A stretch of DNA of 64,000 nucleotides from Asterella californica (lineage: Eukaryota; Streptophyta; Marchantiopsida; Marchantiales; Aytoniaceae): positions 6,634,001-6,698,000 of the forward strand of contig JAYKYS010000009.1 in assembly GCA_036924285.1 (NCBI GenBank), given 5' to 3'. The notes under the pieces are model-generated. The model ran no database searches. It was not told where the DNA came from and saw only the letters and a program-made list of their open reading frames with translations. Positions 21,640 through 35,819 of the stretch are shown in pieces. The position numbers and the translations under genes are program-made. The stretch's first letter is position 1. Every line of letters starts with the position of its first letter.

Positions 21640-23084
21640 ATTCAGGTTCAAAACAGACCTAAAATCGACAAACATCAACAAAAATCACTCGGAAAATTCT
21701 TTCCGATGATACCCAATTTGATCCAAATTGAGCTTCCAAGACGAAGTTATGCGTTGTCAAAATCTACCTCTCAAACACACGTGTAAGAAAACCCTTAGAA
21801 ATAACCCTCAACTTTGAACTAATGCATTTCTTTCGCCGTAACTCCAAATCTCTCGAAACGTATGACACCGGAAAGTCGTCAATGTTAGCTTTCAGAGGGT
21901 ACCTCAAACACCCTCAGCTGAAATGCCCTCTCCAAGGAAAAGCTTCCTCGAGCGTGGAGATTTTTTACTGTTACATCTTCAAACCCCTACAGTTTCTGCC
22001 CCGGTACTCCAAATCATGTATTTTTGATGACATTGGAAAGCCAGCAAAGTAAGCTCTCCAGTGAGACCGTTTTCACTCCAACTGATATCCCAAACCAACT
22101 CTGCAACCTTTTAAGCTTCCACTGGCGGAGGCTTTTTCTCATTTTCAAAAAATCCTAAAATCACCTAGTAAACTTTGAACCTTCCAAACCTCTTCATACT
22201 AACTCCAAACGATGTATTCTTGGTATCATTGGAAAGCATAGTATCCCATGAGCACAGTTTTTCAACAAGACCGTTCACTCCAATCTGAGATTCACACAGG
22301 AAGTTACACCCCCTCAAAAGTTTCAATCTTCTCTTCAAGTGTAAAAGTCTTTGCAGACACTGAGGCTTTCCTAAATATCCTCCCAAGTATCCTTTCCAAC
22401 CTCTCTTCCAAAAGTGTCCTTGCGCGTAGAGGATTCTGTGCAGAACCACATGGAACTCTCAAAATCCATCCGAAACTCAGAAAACATCAAAAACAATTGC
22501 TGATAACTCTGCATTTGAAAACAAATGACCGCCCTTGTGCTCTCAGAGGCTTGACTTTTATACTGCTCGTGAGTATCCCACCATGTACTCGAGTCAATCC
22601 AAAATCTAGCCAAATGTCTTTCATGTGATATCGCACACGGCACACATGTATCCTCTCAAGTGATAACCATGCAGTTGCCCAAGTGCACCCATGCAGGTGG
22701 CCATGTCAAGCTCGTTACCTACTCACTTTCTGCCACATCACCCTCACAACCATGTGAGAACCCATCCTAGTCCGCATCGTCAAGTCACATTGATACATCA
22801 GTAAAATGCCAAGTCATCACTACCAAGTCAATGATTTTCTCCAGTCAGCATAGATAGGTCATGAAGGTCCCATGTTAGAGCACTGTCCATGTCCACTCTC
22901 AAACTGTCATGTCAACATCATCATTCGTAAAAACCCTAAATCTTTAATCTGCTGTAACTCCCTTAATTTGCATCCTTTAGCGATGATCCAAGAACTATTT
23001 GACGAGCCTTATACAATGATGCACTCAGATGTGCATTATCATCAAGTTATCAACAAAATTTATCTCCCAATCCCCTCTTTACTC
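21640..23084. repeat. Probable inserted repeat with a degenerate ~190-bp tandem unit
   Basis: Near 21840, 22005 and 22200 similar phrases recur: 'actccaaa(t/c)', 'tgt(a/t)tt..tga..cattgg', 'ggaaag', then 'gagaccgttttcactccaac' or a close form. No protein-coding content is recognised. It lies inside inverted LTR-A copy 4. The remainder to 23084 shows nothing I can classify. Confidence 0.4.
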
Positions 23085-23445
23085 CACAATCCGGTCGAGA
23101 ATGCGACATTGTCTTGGGCTCTCTACCCAAGTCGTTCCACCTTGGAACATCTATTAAATAACAACATGATGTTATTTATTATGCTCGGATCACTCCATCC
23201 TCACCTAGGGTGCTCCTCTCTTCAACCCCAGCTCGCTCCACCTTGAGGTTGCTCCACCTAGGACACTTGTCGCTTCACCCATTAGTCGCTCTATCCTTGG
23301 GTAGTATTATAAATAATAACCTATTGTTATTTACCATGTGCTGATCGCCCACCCCTGAGGTCACTCCACCTGAGGCACTAGTCACTTCATCCCCAAGTCG
23401 CTCCACCCCGTGGCTTTCTATAAATAGCAACTAGTTGTTATTTAG
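23085..23445. repeat. Palindromic TAAATAACAAC / CTCCACC array, second block
   Basis: Three cores ('aaataacaacatgatgttat' near 23156, 'aataataacctattgttatt' near 23312, 'aaatagcaactagttgttat' near 23422) alternate with 'cactccacctgaggcac'-type text; spacing is roughly 110-160 bp. Confidence 0.6.
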
Positions 23446-23640
23446 CTAGACCCTGTTATGTTAAATTGTCATTACTTCTTCGTTTTTGCTTCATTTAAGT
23501 CAATGTAAACACCAATTTTGATCTCTTTAACAAGATCTATCTAATGTTGCTGTCAAAATTGTGTTAGTAGCAAGTTTAGAAAAATATTTTTCTCAGTATC
23601 TTTGTTTCACGCCATAGCCAATCCACGTCATACGTTAACA

Positions 23641-25800
23641 TGGTAAGTATACAGAACGAAGAACGATAGACAGGAACTTCAACAAATAATTTGTAATATC
23701 CTATGTGGATAAGTTGGTTGTAGCGATGATATATCCACTGTAACGGTTTTATTGTGCGTAAAAAAATCTTTATTTCTAATCTTTAAGATAGAGAAGCGTA
23801 GCGTTTAAGAAATATGCAGTAAATAATTAGCCTTATAAGGATAAGCGATGGGGAAGGTATTCCTTTAACTGGTTAGAGTAGCCTCTAAAGACCTGCGGTG
23901 GAGATGCTCTAAGGCAAACTCAGAAAGATACTTTCTAGTGCGTGTTTCTAGATCGGACCAATTGGACTTTAAAAGAATTTCTGAGGCCAAAACGTTTCAG
24001 AAGAAAATTTCTTGGACCTAGACTATGAGGTGATCGATGATCTTCATTCTATAATATATAAGGGAGTAACATGGAATCTGTAACTAATCATAGGAAAAGG
24101 AAAATTAAAGTTACGGGAAAACAGTTGAAACATGCGATTTCAGTTTAGAAGACAATAGGGCTCTACCTTGCTAGTCTAACAATAAGTGAGGCAAGAATAT
24201 TTCTGGATAAGAAAAGAGACTTTTGTCCTAACGTTAGATCCATTTTGCCGTTGGATGGCCCTAGCTCAACATCATGCAAACACCATTTATTATTCCTCTA
24301 CTCATATCCTTCATCATATGTAATCCGAATAGTTTTGATCTGAAAAATTTCAAGTTCTTGTACAAGACATAAAACTGAAATATTAAAAGGTTTGAACGTA
24401 CATTTTTTGATCACATTGAAGAAACATGATTAACACCAAACGTCACGACTGGTGAATCCGAAGATCTCCAAGATGGAAGGTCAATCAAGAAATTTGCGAC
24501 GGCATGTACAGTTGAGCAACTCCATTACCGTAGTGGCTATAGTTTGACATCGCGCAGTTAGTCCGCGATTAGTTAAACACTAATTATTCCATTTTAGGCG
24601 CGGAGTTAACTAATTTTTAATTAGCTTCGCACGAATAATGAAGCTAAGCAAGATTTCCACTTAAGTTTGAATTAATATGTAATAAAAATTGAAAACTCTA
24701 TAAGTAATAAAAATAACCCCAAACCCTAAACCCATGAACATCAGTCCCAGTGATAGTCAAGTTTTCTGATTAAAAGCTAGTTAAAAATATAACTGAAATA
24801 TAAAACTCTTTTCAAAACCAGAACTTAGAGTGAATGAGTTTCTACTTATGTGAAACGTGACGGATTATGGGGAAAGCCCTCGAGAAACAAGCAGCTACGC
24901 ACCATGTTATTGCAAAGTTATGCATTTGCTATAATTGCAGTGAAAAGAAAGCTTCTATGATATACTCGGCCTGCGCTGAGTATTGATGCAAAGTCCATTA
25001 GACTTTGCATCAATTATGTTGTGTTAACTGTTGCAGTTGCTTCTGCATTTAATATTAAATTTCTGTGACAATGGGCAGAGTTTGAAGATGAGTAGTGTCT
25101 AAGAACACATTAAACTTCTGAATCAGGAAAGTATAAAGTATAAAGTATACATCATATCTCTTTTTTCATTTTCATATTTCTTTCAAATTCACTGTATGTG
25201 ATGACAATGCATATCAACAACCGAAATGCTCAACATGCATAAAAATACTGGAGCTCTGAATTCTCGGGATGTCTCTAATCACATAATATTACGTGGCTTT
25301 TAAGACAAGTAACCGAATTTCAAAGTTAAAACTAGATTTAACCATTAATACGTCAATACAGCCGTGGATTTGCTATTGTTTCTTTAAGGTTATTCAGAAT
25401 CTTTCTTTCGTTATCGGATCATCTAGAGTTTCTAGATATTTCTCTTTGTGTATGGAAGGGAGATCATGGAAGGAAAAGGTTATCAATATCAAATTATTTT
25501 GGAGAAAAACTAATAACTTGAGGAAAATTTCAACGACATCAATTGTGTTGGTCAGTGTGTATGACTGACCATATACTTTTTTTAATGGAATTACAGATAT
25601 ATCGAAATAAAATAATGTGAAAAAAATCATATTTCATAGCATTATCGTCCCTCTTTACAAAGAGCGTTCTAGTAATGCTTTGATTAAGCTTGAAATAAAA
25701 TTAACAATGAAAGATTAATCTGTTAATATCTTTGATGAATAATATCATCAAACCCCTAAATGGGCAGTATTAGTTATTTATAGAAATTATTAGGGTGTAT
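23641..25800. other. Intergenic, no genes seen
   Basis: AT-rich sequence with short ORFs only. It contains an imperfect inverted repeat around 24555-24635 (gcgcagttag / ttaattagcttcgc) and the perfect hairpin listed separately. A short CCCCAAACCCTAAACCC stretch near 24717 resembles plant telomere repeats but is only about two units long. Confidence 0.4.
24982..25014. repeat. Perfect 14-bp inverted repeat with a 5-base loop
   Basis: ATTGATGCAAAGTC (24982-24995), loop CATTA, then its exact reverse complement (25001-25014). It lies in AT-rich intergenic DNA, with no gene end nearby that would make it a terminator. Confidence 0.8.
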
Positions 25801-28800
25801 AAGTCAAACGATCCTCACTGAAATTAAAAAGAAGAAAAGAATGCTCCGATAGGTTCCTTCTTTTTGCCAAGCGGAGCCACTCTGAAATGGACTTTATAAA
25901 GAAATGAGGAAAAAGGTTTATCAAGTCTCCCTACTACTTCATGCTGCTGTGTTTTCTCCTTTAGTTTACCTCGCATCACAAACTGTGGGTGCGGTTGACC
26001 TTGGACATACATATGTTCGGCTCTCTCTAACGCATCATCGATCACCTCACTTTCACTGAGTACTATAAAGACTTTTCGATATATACAGTACGAGTTCTCT
26101 CTAGAATTTATATATGATTCTTCCCCGTGATGCTTACCGAGCAAAAAGACCTTCGAGTCAATCCAGAATCCTAGTTGGGCAGAATCCTGTTTGTTGTTCA
26201 ACTTGAGTTTCTACTGCTATCCCAATATTCAAATGGAGAGCCCAAGTCAACCAAAAAAGATTACTCATTATACATTATTTGCAGTTCCTTTTATGAGTCA
26301 AAGTGGATAGATATTCATTCGCGCACTGTATTCAATAGTTCTTGGCATAATGGACGCGCAAGCTTCTCGGATTTTTCTCTAGCTGGGATTCACGCAGTGA
26401 CTATCTTTCGACTTGTTTCGAGAAGACAAATAGCACTACGGTACGACAACTCCAACCTCATCCCTTGATTATAGACTTATAGTCCACTCTTTATTGGCAT
26501 TGCTGCCTTCCCTTTCAGTTCATTCTTGCTTGCCTTGAGGCATGATTCGAACCGTACGCAATGTCAGCGTTTATCGTTTGTGTGGAAAGGAGGAGGAGGA
26601 AAGTGGCAGACTTGTACCAGACAGGCTCATGATTGGAACTTCAAAGTCGAATAGCGTAGGCAAAGAAAGATACTTTGCGGATGAAGGAAACGTTGGAACC
26701 CTACAGCGTGTAATATTCAACTTTCGTACTCGTTCATTCTCCTTGATCCTTTCCTTTCTAGCATCCAGGTTGAGCTGGGCCCTTCCTTCTACTCTACTCA
26801 CTTGCTTATATGTGCGTGTCGGAATCCCCCACTATACTCCCTCTCTCTCAAGGGAGCCTTCAAGGGGGGAAAATATCCGCCTCCACAGCCTCTGGATAGA
26901 GTTTCTAGGCCTCGTGTTACGGTGTTACAGCAAAATATCCACCTGTACAAAGGTAGGTTTTGCACAATCCTATATCTACGAAACCGGCAGGTCGTGTCAC
27001 ACGTCTACTCAATTGTGGCTGTTTGATGAGTGTGGTAGAAATCCGGGAGTTGCAATTTCTGATGGAGGTTTCGTATCAGACAAAACTAAAGAAGAGAAGG
27101 TACATTCTGTAGTTTCTCGTGTGATCTACCTTGAAACTCTGCCTTGTTCTCTGATTAATCACCCACCGGCTGCGACAGCTGTAGGAGCAGTTGATCCTTT
27201 CGAGATGCAACTAGTCCTTTGCCTTCACGTTTCAAGACCAAGACATGTATATTATTCGTCAAGTTATATACTCCAAACTTCTGCACACACTAAGTTCACT
27301 AATTCAACTTCCTCTGTTAGGGAACACAACCTTAACACACAATAGTAGCTATACTCAAGTCCCAAATATTCGATAGCCGAACGTAACGCGATATACATAG
27401 TTGCCACGATTCAAGCAATACGTTATCCGCTGGCTAATTACATACTACGTTCGCCAGTCTGCTGATAAAAGCTGCTGACTATTCGTTGTTTTCCATTTAC
27501 ATAGAATAACCGAAAGGGAGCGAAATGGCAACAAGAGAAAACCGTGCCAAGCTCAAGCCCCATCGCCGTAGCTTGACAGGCTTGTGAAGTGAGCTCGAGC
27601 TGTATGTAAGAATCACTAATTAGTATCGATACAGGTGAGACAATGACAAACCTTGGAAATCAAAGAATTTGTTCATGATCAGGGATCGGTATTCCTGCAG
27701 AACTATCGGTCCTTTCATGCGAAAATCTGTCGGAATCCGCTAAAAGTTCACCGCATACGGAGCTGAGAGTCTGGAATTTCAAAATCTTGCCGGCTGATCT
27801 GTCCGAGCCAACGCAGCGCAGCGCCGCGAAAAGAAAAGCAACAGAAGAGCTGGACAGAGTAAGTTAGGGTTTCGTAGCAAGATTTGACCTCTTGGGTCTT
27901 GACGTCTGTTGTTGGTCTACCGGTAGCATAGGTGCCAACTTTCAACTCCTTCGCTCACCTAGCATCCTTGTCAGTCCAAAGAAGTCAAAGTGGTCAATGG
28001 CACAGACTGTCAGTTGATAAGCCAAACTCATTGAGCTGAAGAGGAGATCAGAGAGATCTATGACTGTTACAGTGCTACGGTAGAGTCTAACCGGAAATAC
28101 TGGAGAACTTCTCTATAACCGCTTGGGGTGACAAGTCTCCTAAACTCGAAGAAAGTCTCGTGACTTGTTTAGTGAAGCCCGGTCAAGTGATACTCTATCC
28201 GGTGACTTGTTTAGAAAACTCGGTTGCCACAGTGAGAACCAGAGCCCAAGTACCAACTAATGACTTCTATGAGTATATTCTTCGCCGTGTTTCGAGAAGA
28301 TGGGGAGGTTTGTTTGTTATTGGGAAGGCTAAAGTTGTTCCCATGGTAGCCAGCTAACAATCTATCTTCGAGCCCGACTGCTGCGCACCCTTCTTGACTT
28401 CTGCATCAAGGTACATACTGTACACCGTTCTTAGTAGCAAACTGCGATTTTCTTACTGGCCAAGACAAGTAACTTGTAACATGTAAAACCTCTTGTCTCT
28501 AGACCCCTTGCGTCACAAACTTGCCCTTTCTTCCAAACCCACTTAGTCGGTGACACGAGAAATATTACTGGCCCTATAAGCAAGAAATATGGATGGAGTC
28601 CAGAGTTGGGATCAGTCAGGTCAGGAATTCTGTTGGAGATGAGATTGTGAAGTACACCTTTTCAGGCAGGAGAGTGGCAGCATGATCCATGAAACACCTT
28701 CTCTTTTAGCCGACGATACCTTAGAGACGGACACCGACATACTGTAGGGGCCACCAAGCTTTTCTAGTGTGGCCGTCCTTCCAAGTCCTACAAACTTTAA

Positions 28801-29590
28801 GGGAAGGTGTGGAGACCTACTTCATTTTCCAATCATGACCTCATGCATATTTGTGCGCGGATGGTATCAACCATTATGAGAGATGCTAGCTACTTACACA
28901 GCCCTGTTGGGTGACTTGTCTTGATTCTCTCTGTTGACTATATTTGCCAGCAGAAGATAAAGGTATCTAACTTCTCCGATGATTTACTTTCTTCTCAGTG
29001 ACATGAGTCATGACATGTGTTTCGCAGTTTAGGAAGCTCAGTCCTGAGCTGCAGTGGCTTCTGCAGTTTTTAGGATTGCACTTCAGTATCTAGGCATCAA
29101 GTTAATATAATGGAATATCCACAATAAACCTGGACTGATAAATCCTCATCAGGACTACGGCATCAAATTAAATTAGGATCTTTAGGAGCTTTCTGAGCAT
29201 ACTGAGAAATCCTGAGAACCGAGTCCCAACTTATATTACATGGGAACAGGCTCTAACTACGTGTCTCGGAAAAGCCCATGCAATACAGTACCTGAAATGC
29301 GTGGATAAGAGCACGTCAATCCTTCTGTTGGTGATTTCGAATTCTTACCTAAGTGGGAATGACATTTGCGTATAAAGAAGAAAGTCTTGGCTTGCGTATG
29401 AAGACTCGAAAAGTGCCAGTTGGAACGTTGAGTCTATATAACTGCATGCGCAACATCTTTCACCGAAAAAGTACAACTAAATTAAAAGGGAACTATATAA
29501 ATGAAACCAACAGGCTTGTTTCTTTCATCCCACGATTAGCTTTCTGTTTCCATGGCCAGCTGCAGCCACACCAGCTATAGACATCGATCT
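25801..29590. other. Intergenic, unrecognised ORFs only
   Basis: Two longer open frames occur, 25824-26201 (minus, 125 codons) and 26542-27345 (plus, 267 codons). Neither shows a domain, signal peptide or splice pattern I recognise, and the second has dense stop-free sequence on both strands. The rest to 29590 has no visible gene, repeat or RNA. Confidence 0.3.
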
Positions 29591-29592
29591 TC

Positions 29593-29787
29593 GGTGTCTT
29601 AGTGGTTTAGCTTACATTCCTCTAAGAGAAAGGTCCTGGGTTCAACCCATTGCGAACACGTTGCTGCTACAAACTGTTATATTTAATGAAGTTTCTGGTG
29701 CGAGTCCCGCAGTGGTGGACTCACATGGACAGTCACATTGTCCGCGAGGACCCCAGGGACAAGTACTAACATTTACCATTTACCATA
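29593..29787 (+). mobile_element. Probable tRNA-derived SINE
   Basis: It contains an RNA polymerase III type A-box-like GTGTCTTAGTGGTTTAGC (29595-29612) and a B-box-like GGGTTCAACCC (29638-29648, forming a TGGG/CCCA T-stem) about 40 bp apart, the spacing of tRNA-derived SINEs. The tRNA-like head is followed by about 120 bp of unrelated body and a short (ATTTACC)n tail at 29771-29787. A cloverleaf cannot be folded cleanly, so it is not a functional tRNA. No target duplication was found. Confidence 0.5.
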
Positions 29788-32700
29788 GGGCTTGCAGAAC
29801 TGAGAGATATCCTGTACTCGGACGTCTACAGAGAAGACAGATTTTGGGAATTGACTTCCACATCCGAGGAAGAAAGACATTCTACATGAGCATCAAAATC
29901 AGCAGCACTGCGTCAAAGTTCGTATTCTGAGGTTTCAGCCAACCTGCAGCTGCTGCGACTCTAGCAAAAATAGATTATAAATCTTGTTACTATCCCGACC
30001 AATCAAGGAACTAACGTCAACAACTTTGCTTAATCAGTTGACGGCTGAACTCATACATATACGTTTCAGCTGTGGCCAAGGACTGATCTAGACATTGTTG
30101 ATTTGAGGGGATAATTCCTTTTACATTCAGTTGCGTCCGAACTTCAGAAGACTTCCATGAGGCCTGCGGGTCTGTAAGGCGTGTGGTAAGTACTTAGTCA
30201 TACAAAAAAGACCAAATCTTGTTGCAATTGCAAACTTTCATCAGTACTGAAAATGAAACAAACACTATCGTCACTGTTCCCGCTCATAGTAACTTCATAC
30301 CTGCAGTACTCAAACGTGTTGTCATCATCTAGTGCAAGTCTACGTTGTCAGTTGTGCAGACTCAGTGGCTAAAGTTCAAATCTCCTCTCTGTTCTCCGGA
30401 CATTCTTCGGTCAGAAATTCGAAGGGAATCAGACGTAATTGGTCAAGACATGCCTACGGTAGGGCGGAGAACCTCGAGCTCGTGGACGGGAACCAGCAAC
30501 TTCCAATCCTGGACAAACTCGATCGAATTGCTTGATTAATTATAATCTGAGACGATTTTACTAATTAATCAGTCAGCATGAGTCTTCTTAATGATCAGAA
30601 GTCCACTCAGATGTTATTCACGTCATTGTAGCACCTTTGTATAGTTCAGTTAATGTGGAATTACTTGTCATGCGGACAATCAAGTATGCTTAAGCCTAAA
30701 ACGGTAAGAGTCGTCGCAAGCTACAAGTGCTCCGTGAGCAAACGCTGTTCTCGTCCCCACAGTTTTATTTAACCTAAGTAATTATATATATACGAATGTA
30801 CTGAATGGGTTCCTTTTGAGTGTCAACGTTCGTCAGCGTAGCACTTCGACTGTATCCAGTTCTAGGAATATATTTATATATATGCATATGGATACCCGCT
30901 ACTATTTCCGTTCCTGCATGCTTGGCTGCTGGCTTCAAGGTACGCTTTTGCTGATGATCAGAGGGTGAGAGAGGTATTCCTATGCTTCGGACATTCCTCT
31001 GACAATTGAAATGTAACTCAGATCTAGTCTGTCAGATTGTTGAAAGGCTGCAGCAGCACGTCCGTGGCGATGCACCTACAGTAACCTGGCATGCCTTTCA
31101 TGCATGTCGACCAGATATAAATCCATGAATGAAAAGGTTCAGGTTTTTGCAGCAGACCCGTATGTACTAAGTCTTGCAGTTTTTAAGACTTGATTCAGTA
31201 CTAGGACGATATGTATATACTCGGAATCGACACATACCATTACATCGATCGAAGTTCCTACTATGGGCACGCAATAGTCAACAACAACAAAAAATTCCGG
31301 GCCGCGGGCCGGGCATCCAGGTCCAGAAAGCCTTTACGCAAGACATATACGACAACTCAATTCGGCCCGTCCTTAGATGTGGAACACACGTTTCTCTTTT
31401 ACGTTTCCCTTCCAACTGTGGATATGAACTTACGAGGGAAGCAAGGTCATCGATGATCTGATCCGCTAGCGATCATGTACGTATCTTCTTCGTACGTATC
31501 TGCACACGGTACCCAAGCTAAGCCACAAAGGTAACTGCTCTTCATTTACGGATTCGAGCAAAGTTTGTGAGGCAAAAGCAGAAGAGTAGTTTGGTGTGGG
31601 TATTAATTATTTAACATCTCGTGTAGAATATATGCCTACATACCGACGTCCGACTCGATCTCTCCCTCTCTCTCTGAACCATAACAAGTATTGAACCTCG
31701 TGCAACTTGGACAGTGCAGCGAGGGCTGCGCATTTTCCTGATGACCTTTTGTCCTGCAAGATATCGGCTTTTGTTGACTGATAGCATGATGCTTGGAGGG
31801 GGAGAAGAGCCTGAAGCTTGTTCTAGCCTAAGGCAAGTCGTGGTCCGTGATGGTGTTGGAGACCCGGATAGATCCTTTAGGTCCTTCGCCAGCGGACCTA
31901 CATAGGACCAAGATAGGACTACACCGGGCCGGCCGCTCAGTCCAGCTTTGGATAACTTCTCACAGTTAGCCCCCACGGAAAACGTTTTGATCGTGACGCT
32001 GCTGAAGTAGCTAGCGTGTGGACACTTCAGATGCATCTGCACCATGCGTGCAAACGCCTGAAGTCGAAGCTGCACCCCGTCTAGATAACTATACGGTATA
32101 CATTTACAATAGTAATAACTTAAGAGGCCTTATCCTTGTACTAAGCTTATCCGCATAAACATTTGTGTGATATTACCCAAAATATTCGACTGCCTAGTCT
32201 GGCTATTACGGATGTTAGCTAGCAGTCTGAACAATGACCACGGCTCGAGCTCGAGAGAAGAATCCTTAAGCTAGCAAAGACGCAAATTAAAGCTGTAGTA
32301 TGGAGGGTGAACTTAATTAAGTTGTTGATCGTGAATATTCCTTACTTAAGCTTCTTCTCTGTTCAGTGACACGTTAACGTTGGGATCGACGAGCTATATG
32401 ACAAAAGCAGATCTGAGTCTTCTTGTAGCTAGATCTGCAAATCTTAGTGCAAAGGATTAGAGTTACCGGACCGAAAGGAGCTCGTTACAATGAAACTGAT
32501 CAAGAAAAAGCAAAGACTTCTATGTACCAGCTGTCACGCACATTTAGACGGAGGTCTCAGTCATGATCAAAACCCGTTTCCACCTGTCAGCAAGGACGAT
32601 ATGACGGTATGAGCGAATCAGCTACTGCGTAGACACCTTTTTCGGCAGAGTCCTGGCCTCAAGCTAATGGTGATGTAGATGTATGACCACCGATCGAAAA

Positions 32701-33240
32701 AGGAGTGCAGAAAATTCGTGAAACCTGGTCACCATGGGCCGGCCAGTTGAATCTCGATGAGTTGTACGTCAACGTTGCTTGCCTTTGCGGCTTGATACTT
32801 TAATTCCAAGGTAGAATGTTTAGACCGTCCCGGCCCAGCTGCAGCTAGCTAGCTAGTAGACTACGGCATCTGAGAACTGGACTCACGGACGGCTGCAAGT
32901 TCGAGACTGCATGCAGACGAGTTAAATAGGCGCAAGATTGTCCTCAACGTGGGCGGGTATCTTCAGTAGACCAGTCGATGTACATCTATCGATTATTGCA
33001 GCTAGCCAGCAGTGTAGGAGTCGGCTGTCAAAGTTCGTCTTACTCATCAAACGAAAGCTGTTCATTCAGAGTAAGACGAGCAATCCCTCAGTACTTGATC
33101 AAGGCTTACTAGATAAACATGGCCATTTACGCATTTTTACGCAACACCTATAGGCTGGACCAGATGCTTTGTTCTTTGACTCAGCAGGATGTCTCAAAAT
33201 GGTGGACCCTTAATTGACTCATGTTTGCAACGTCATCTAG
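29788..33240. other. Intergenic, nothing recognised
   Basis: Many short ORFs and tetranucleotide runs such as GCTAGCTAGCTAG (32846), but no domain, repeat copy or RNA that I can support. Confidence 0.4.
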
Positions 33241-33246
33241 TACTAG

Positions 33247-33254
33247 TATAAATA
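33247..33254 (+). promoter_or_regulatory. Possible TATA box upstream of the peroxidase gene
   Basis: A canonical TATAAATA stands about 490 bp before the start codon, which would imply a long leader. A weaker CATATATCTC lies near 33633, closer to the ATG. Neither is proven. Confidence 0.3.
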
Positions 33255-33747
33255 CTGCCACGAGTTGACCCTGGGAAGACAGCAGTTGCAGTAACGTATA
33301 TACACGGTCCATGCACTTACAAATGGACACCAATGGGGTAAAGTCTTTTCACGTTTATGGCTGCTTGGAAATTATATAATTAACCTGAACAAGGATGGGT
33401 CAGCTCCCTACCAGATGCTTGGCAATGGGTGTATAAGAGTACTCCAAGACTTCCAAGTCACTCCGTAAAAACAATCCCGTCTGATAGATTGTCAGACTCA
33501 TAACAGTGTAACAGTTGCAGTTGCGTAGCTTGACAATCAGCCCCTGGCTCCGGATCCAGTCGAGTATCAGCTTTTGGTTTGAGAATAAAGTTATCCCTCA
33601 GCTCAGACTTCATGCAGAAGAGCTCTAGGAGCATATATCTCTCTCAAGACATTATCAGCGTACATTCAGCTCCTTATTAGAGCAGCTAGAGCAGGCAGGC
33701 AGGTCGGCTGTTAATACAGAGTAGCAAGGAGAATCAGAATTCCGTTC

Positions 33748-35819
<2,072 letters not shown>

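Larger units (their letters stand above)
20330..23640 (-). mobile_element. LTR-A copy 4 (inverted, with arrays and extra sequence inside)
   Basis: The reverse complement of 20350-21180 matches the LTR body of copies at 40.6-41.3 kb and 42.6-43.5 kb. 23460-23640 matches 7971-8137 of copy 2 ('aacaagatctatctaatgtt', 'tttgtttcacgccatagcca'). The right end 'ccacgtcatacgttaaca' is a diverged reverse LTR start. The stretch between about 21470 and 23080 has no counterpart in copy 2, so it is probably a later insertion. The left end is approximate. Confidence 0.5.

Noticed and set aside
24711..24732. CCCCAAACCCTAAACCC telomere-like stretch
   Set aside because: Only about two telomere units; too short to indicate an interstitial telomere array.
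25824..26201. 125-codon open frame on the minus strand
   Set aside because: No domain or homology that I can recognise and no supporting neighbours.
26535..26560. GGTTCGAATC T-loop-like sequence on the minus strand, possible tRNA
   Set aside because: Flanking bases do not pair as a T-stem and no acceptor, D or anticodon arms can be placed.
26542..27345. 267-codon open frame on the plus strand
   Set aside because: No recognisable domain, odd composition, an overlapping open frame on the other strand, and no promoter or splice context; treated as chance. I wondered about organellar DNA but could not match a gene.
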